Of a stretch of 64,000 nt of DNA, positions 62,064 to 64,000 are shown one piece after another (position 1 is the stretch's first letter; each line of letters opens with the position of its first letter). A program made the translations under genes and the position numbers. The notes beneath the pieces are model-generated. The model was not told the DNA's origin. It did not search any database and worked only from the letters and a program-made list of their open reading frames with translations. The stretch comes from an uncultured Flavobacteriales bacterium (GTDB taxonomy: Bacteria; Bacteroidota; Bacteroidia; Flavobacteriales_D; Crocinitomicaceae): positions 1-64,000 of the forward strand of contig CAJQJL010000075.1 in assembly GCA_905478665.1 (NCBI GenBank), in the 5' to 3' direction.

Positions 62064-62852
62064 TTAGTTATTTTTCATTCGTGTCTCACCCAGTTTTTGA
62101 ACAGATTTATACACCAGAAGTGAATTGAACCGTAATCTATCTATCTCCTGATCAAAGAACAGCGATAACTCACTATTCCATTTAGCTGGGTTTTTCTCTA
62201 AAAGAGTAAAGCTTTTGGACAAGGTATTTATGTAACTCGATTTTTCATTATCATCTCGAATGAAAATAGGAGGGTATAAGTTGTACATCAATATCCAATT
62301 CTTAGCGATTCTTGTGGTTCGTCCATTTCCATCAATGAAAGGGTGGATTCGAATCAATTCATGATGAAAGTAAATTGCTCTGATAATTGGATTTTTAATA
62401 GCATTCATGTTATAAAACAATTCAGAAACCAATGAAGGAATCTCCGCTGGATCTGGACATAAGTACGCCCCGATTTGAACCAATTTGTCTCTATACCTGT
62501 TTGGATGATTGGCATGAGATTCAGGCGATATGGATCTGAATAATTGAAAAAGTTGCAATTCTTTGTTGAAGTCAACTTGATGTTCGATTTCATTTGCCAC
62601 AAATAACAAGGTTTGATTCAGCGTAACTACATAGTCTTTTGCTTCTTGTTCGTTTTGGGCTTCCATTTGGGCATTCTTAATACTCAAGAGCTCCTGCAGA
62701 TTGGTGGTGCTTGATAAGTAAGTGTTCAAAAGATCATCCGCCAAATGTTCTCGACTAAAAGTGATTAGTCGAAATGTAGACTTCATTATTTGTTCAACCT
62801 CTTGTACTTTGGAGGGGTCAACGTTTATTTCACTTATAGGTAATAATTCCAT
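62064..62852 (-). CDS. Fic-domain AMP-transferase-like protein
   Basis: The 262-residue protein contains the full Fic motif HPFIDGNGRTTRIAKN (about 177-192) and the preceding HHELIRI helix, so an active AMP/nucleotide-transferase is possible. N-terminal helices (about 30-110) correspond to the Fic/DOC N-terminal region. A consensus inhibitory (S/T)xxxE(G/N) motif is not clear, although SSTTNLQEL lies at about the right distance. No antitoxin gene sits next to it. It is probably a stand-alone regulatory Fic protein with unknown target. Confidence 0.9.
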   Translation of the reverse strand: MELLPISEINVDPSKVQEVEQIMKSTFRLITFSREHLADDLLNTYLSSTTNLQELLSIKNAQMEAQNEQEAKDYVVTLNQTLLFVANEIEHQVDFNKELQLFQLFRSISPESHANHPNRYRDKLVQIGAYLCPDPAEIPSLVSELFYNMNAIKNPIIRAIYFHHELIRIHPFIDGNGRTTRIAKNWILMYNLYPPIFIRDDNEKSSYINTLSKSFTLLEKNPAKWNSELSLFFDQEIDRLRFNSLLVYKSVQKLGETRMKNN

Positions 62853-62978
62853 TATTAAATAATTTCTAACGCCTAGCTAAAGATACCTCTTTCTAGTTGC
62901 ATTATGAAGTCTCTCTATAGCTGCATTGAGCCCTATTCGTTATTTACTGCATTCACCCGCAGTGTTTGAAGAGGTTCT

Positions 62979-63242
62979 TTAATTCAACTCTTCACGATTT
63001 GATTTTTTCAATCGCCCATTTTTTTTGGACCGACGAGCGTTAATTTTAATGTGCTCTTTTAATTCGATCTTCTTTAATAGAAGAGGTTGGAAGGTATCTT
63101 CCATAAATTGACTAATTACCTCATTTGTACCACCACTATTTGCGGCAATAAACCTATTGAGATTTACTAGTTGATTCTCATTTTGAGAATTGGCAACTGT
63201 TAGAATCGCAATTGCCCAAAGTGTTAAAATTGTTTTTCTCAT
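62979..63242 (-). CDS. small secreted basic protein
   Basis: Starting at 63242 (the ATG behind a strong leader, MRKTILTLWAIAILTVANSQ) gives 87 residues. The mature part is short and ends in a strongly basic tail (NARRSKKNGRLKKSNREELN), suggesting nucleic-acid or polyanion contact. No family recognised. An upstream start at 63263 would add seven residues that do not suit a signal peptide. Confidence 0.6.
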   Translation of the reverse strand: MRKTILTLWAIAILTVANSQNENQLVNLNRFIAANSGGTNEVISQFMEDTFQPLLLKKIELKEHIKINARRSKKNGRLKKSNREELN

Positions 63243-63347
63243 GTTATTCAATTTTTCAGTCAACCCAAGGTTGCTGTAGTTATTACTTATTGTTATTTAA
63301 TGCGCATTCCAAAATGTTTGGCAGTTGTTTCTTCGTTCATCAAAATC

Positions 63348-63869
63348 CTATTTATTAGTGCCAGGTTTTCGTGTATAATGTATTTTCCAGATGGGCATCC
63401 AAATCTTACCTCCATCTTTAGAAGTCTCCCACTTATAATCGAATTCATTCTCGGTGATATTATAAAACGTTTCCCGTCTTAATCCAGGTCTCGTACTTTC
63501 TGGATCTGAATACAGCACCATTTTATCTCCTTCTTTGTTCCCATAAAAACTATACTCGCCCCATTTCGCATCATGAATAGTATGCCTCCATCTTTTTTCT
63601 CTGTGCAAATAGACCATGTAGCCTCTTTGGAAGTTAGTACCGGCTTTGTTCTTTTTTGTAAAAATCTCTTCTATCAACGTACCGTTTAGCAAATAACTCA
63701 CCTTATCTTCTCCTAAATTGGCTTTCCATTTGGGTGGGGTACTCGATTCTGTTTCCCATTCACCTATCCAAAAAGCGAAATCCACTTGTGCTGGATTTTC
63801 GGAGTCTTGGCTAAAAGAGATTGAACAAAAAGCGAGAATAAATAGAATTGAAAATGATACTTTTTTCAT
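63348..63869 (-). CDS. DUF1579-like secreted protein
   Basis: The 173-residue protein has a signal peptide (to about SISFSQ) and a lipocalin-like beta-barrel. It opens with DFAFWIGEWETESS and continues with SYLLNGTLIEEIFTKKN, SFYGNKEGDKMVLYSD and a late DYKWETSKDGGKIW. These are the features of the DUF1579/heme-binding-like lipocalin group found in many bacteria. The ligand is unknown. It follows, 3' to 5', the truncated T9SS gene at the window edge. Confidence 0.75.
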   Translation of the reverse strand: MKKVSFSILFILAFCSISFSQDSENPAQVDFAFWIGEWETESSTPPKWKANLGEDKVSYLLNGTLIEEIFTKKNKAGTNFQRGYMVYLHREKRWRHTIHDAKWGEYSFYGNKEGDKMVLYSDPESTRPGLRRETFYNITENEFDYKWETSKDGGKIWMPIWKIHYTRKPGTNK

Positions 63870-63872
63870 GGT

Positions 63873-64000
63873 TTAGATTTTTATGATTTGTTTCGTTAAA
63901 GTTTGTTGATCACGCGTCATTTTTACGGTGTAACTGCCTTCTGCATATCCCTTTAAGTCCGTGGATATTTCAGTCGCATTTTCTGTCTTTGACATGAGCA
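63873..64000 (-). CDS. truncated T9SS C-terminal sorting domain (gene continues beyond window)
   Basis: The stop codon is TAA (63873-63875 on the minus strand). Reading back gives GYAEGSYTVKMTRDQQTLTK and QIIKI, the final strands of a type A T9SS sorting tail. About 42 residues lie in the window; the start and the functional domain are beyond position 64000. Confidence 0.8.
   Translation of the reverse strand, partial: LMSKTENATEISTDLKGYAEGSYTVKMTRDQQTLTKQIIKI

Noticed and set aside
62064-62852. Fic toxin-antitoxin pair
   Set aside because: The Fic gene has no small antitoxin gene beside it; the flanking HD and small secreted genes do not fit.

Overview
The window looks like a chromosomal segment of a marine or freshwater Bacteroidota, order Flavobacteriales (Crocinitomicaceae/Fluviicola-like). 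The reasons are the many secreted proteins ending in type IX secretion (T9SS) sorting tails, a giant SprB-repeat adhesin, GLPGLI, HYC_CC_PP and MbnP family proteins, weak Shine-Dalgarno signals and AT-rich intergenic DNA. Lineage is inferred from protein families only; no rRNA is present.

Layout. (1) 1-2650: a small lipoprotein, a LamG-domain protein and a leucine-rich-repeat protein, all on the minus strand. (2) About 2928-25575: an integrated genomic island of roughly 22.6 kb. It is bounded by a perfect 47-bp direct repeat that is the 3' part of the initiator tRNA. The intact tRNA-fMet (25532-25604, minus) lies at the right end beside a tyrosine recombinase, and a displaced tRNA 3' end with its old terminator lies at the left end. 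Two further tRNA-3'-end/terminator scars (about 2725-2782 and 1432-1484) lie outside it, suggesting repeated use of this attachment site. (3) 25744-31153: lipoprotein, outer-membrane barrel plus GLPGLI protein, small lipoprotein, NifU-like protein. (4) 31255-42366: a second metal locus (HYC_CC_PP protein, TonB-dependent receptor, secreted HMA protein) with a 7.9-kb SprB-repeat adhesin gene between receptor and HMA gene. (5) 42463-64000: housekeeping and accessory genes, including a membrane lipase-like protein, metK, an OmpA protein, a 2OG-Fe(II) oxygenase, an Asp-box propeller protein, a delta-60 repeat protein, a DUF559 nuclease among degenerate repeats, a TolB/TPR/AraC regulator, an oxidoreductase, HD and Fic proteins, and a truncated T9SS gene at the right edge.

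The island's cargo is dominated by copper (or silver) handling. It carries two T9SS proteins, two HYC_CC_PP proteins and a thioredoxin-fold protein. These are followed by a CusA-type RND pump, a CusC/TolC-type channel, an AraC regulator with an N-terminal CxxC metal-binding segment, a CopA-type P-ATPase, a CusB-type adaptor, a secreted HMA protein and a heavy-metal-binding lipoprotein, closed by a strong terminator at 18624-18653. An MbnP-like T9SS protein lies beyond in opposite orientation. Next come decayed remains of an ArsR regulator and an HMA domain (a probable fossil mercury module). Last is the island backbone: a RadC-like protein, a LuxR-type fragment, a 20-bp repeat array, four genes I do not recognise, and the integrase. 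A working model is that CopA exports Cu(I) to the periplasm, CusABC expels it from the cell, the secreted HMA and HMBD proteins buffer or hand over metal, and the HMA-AraC protein senses it.
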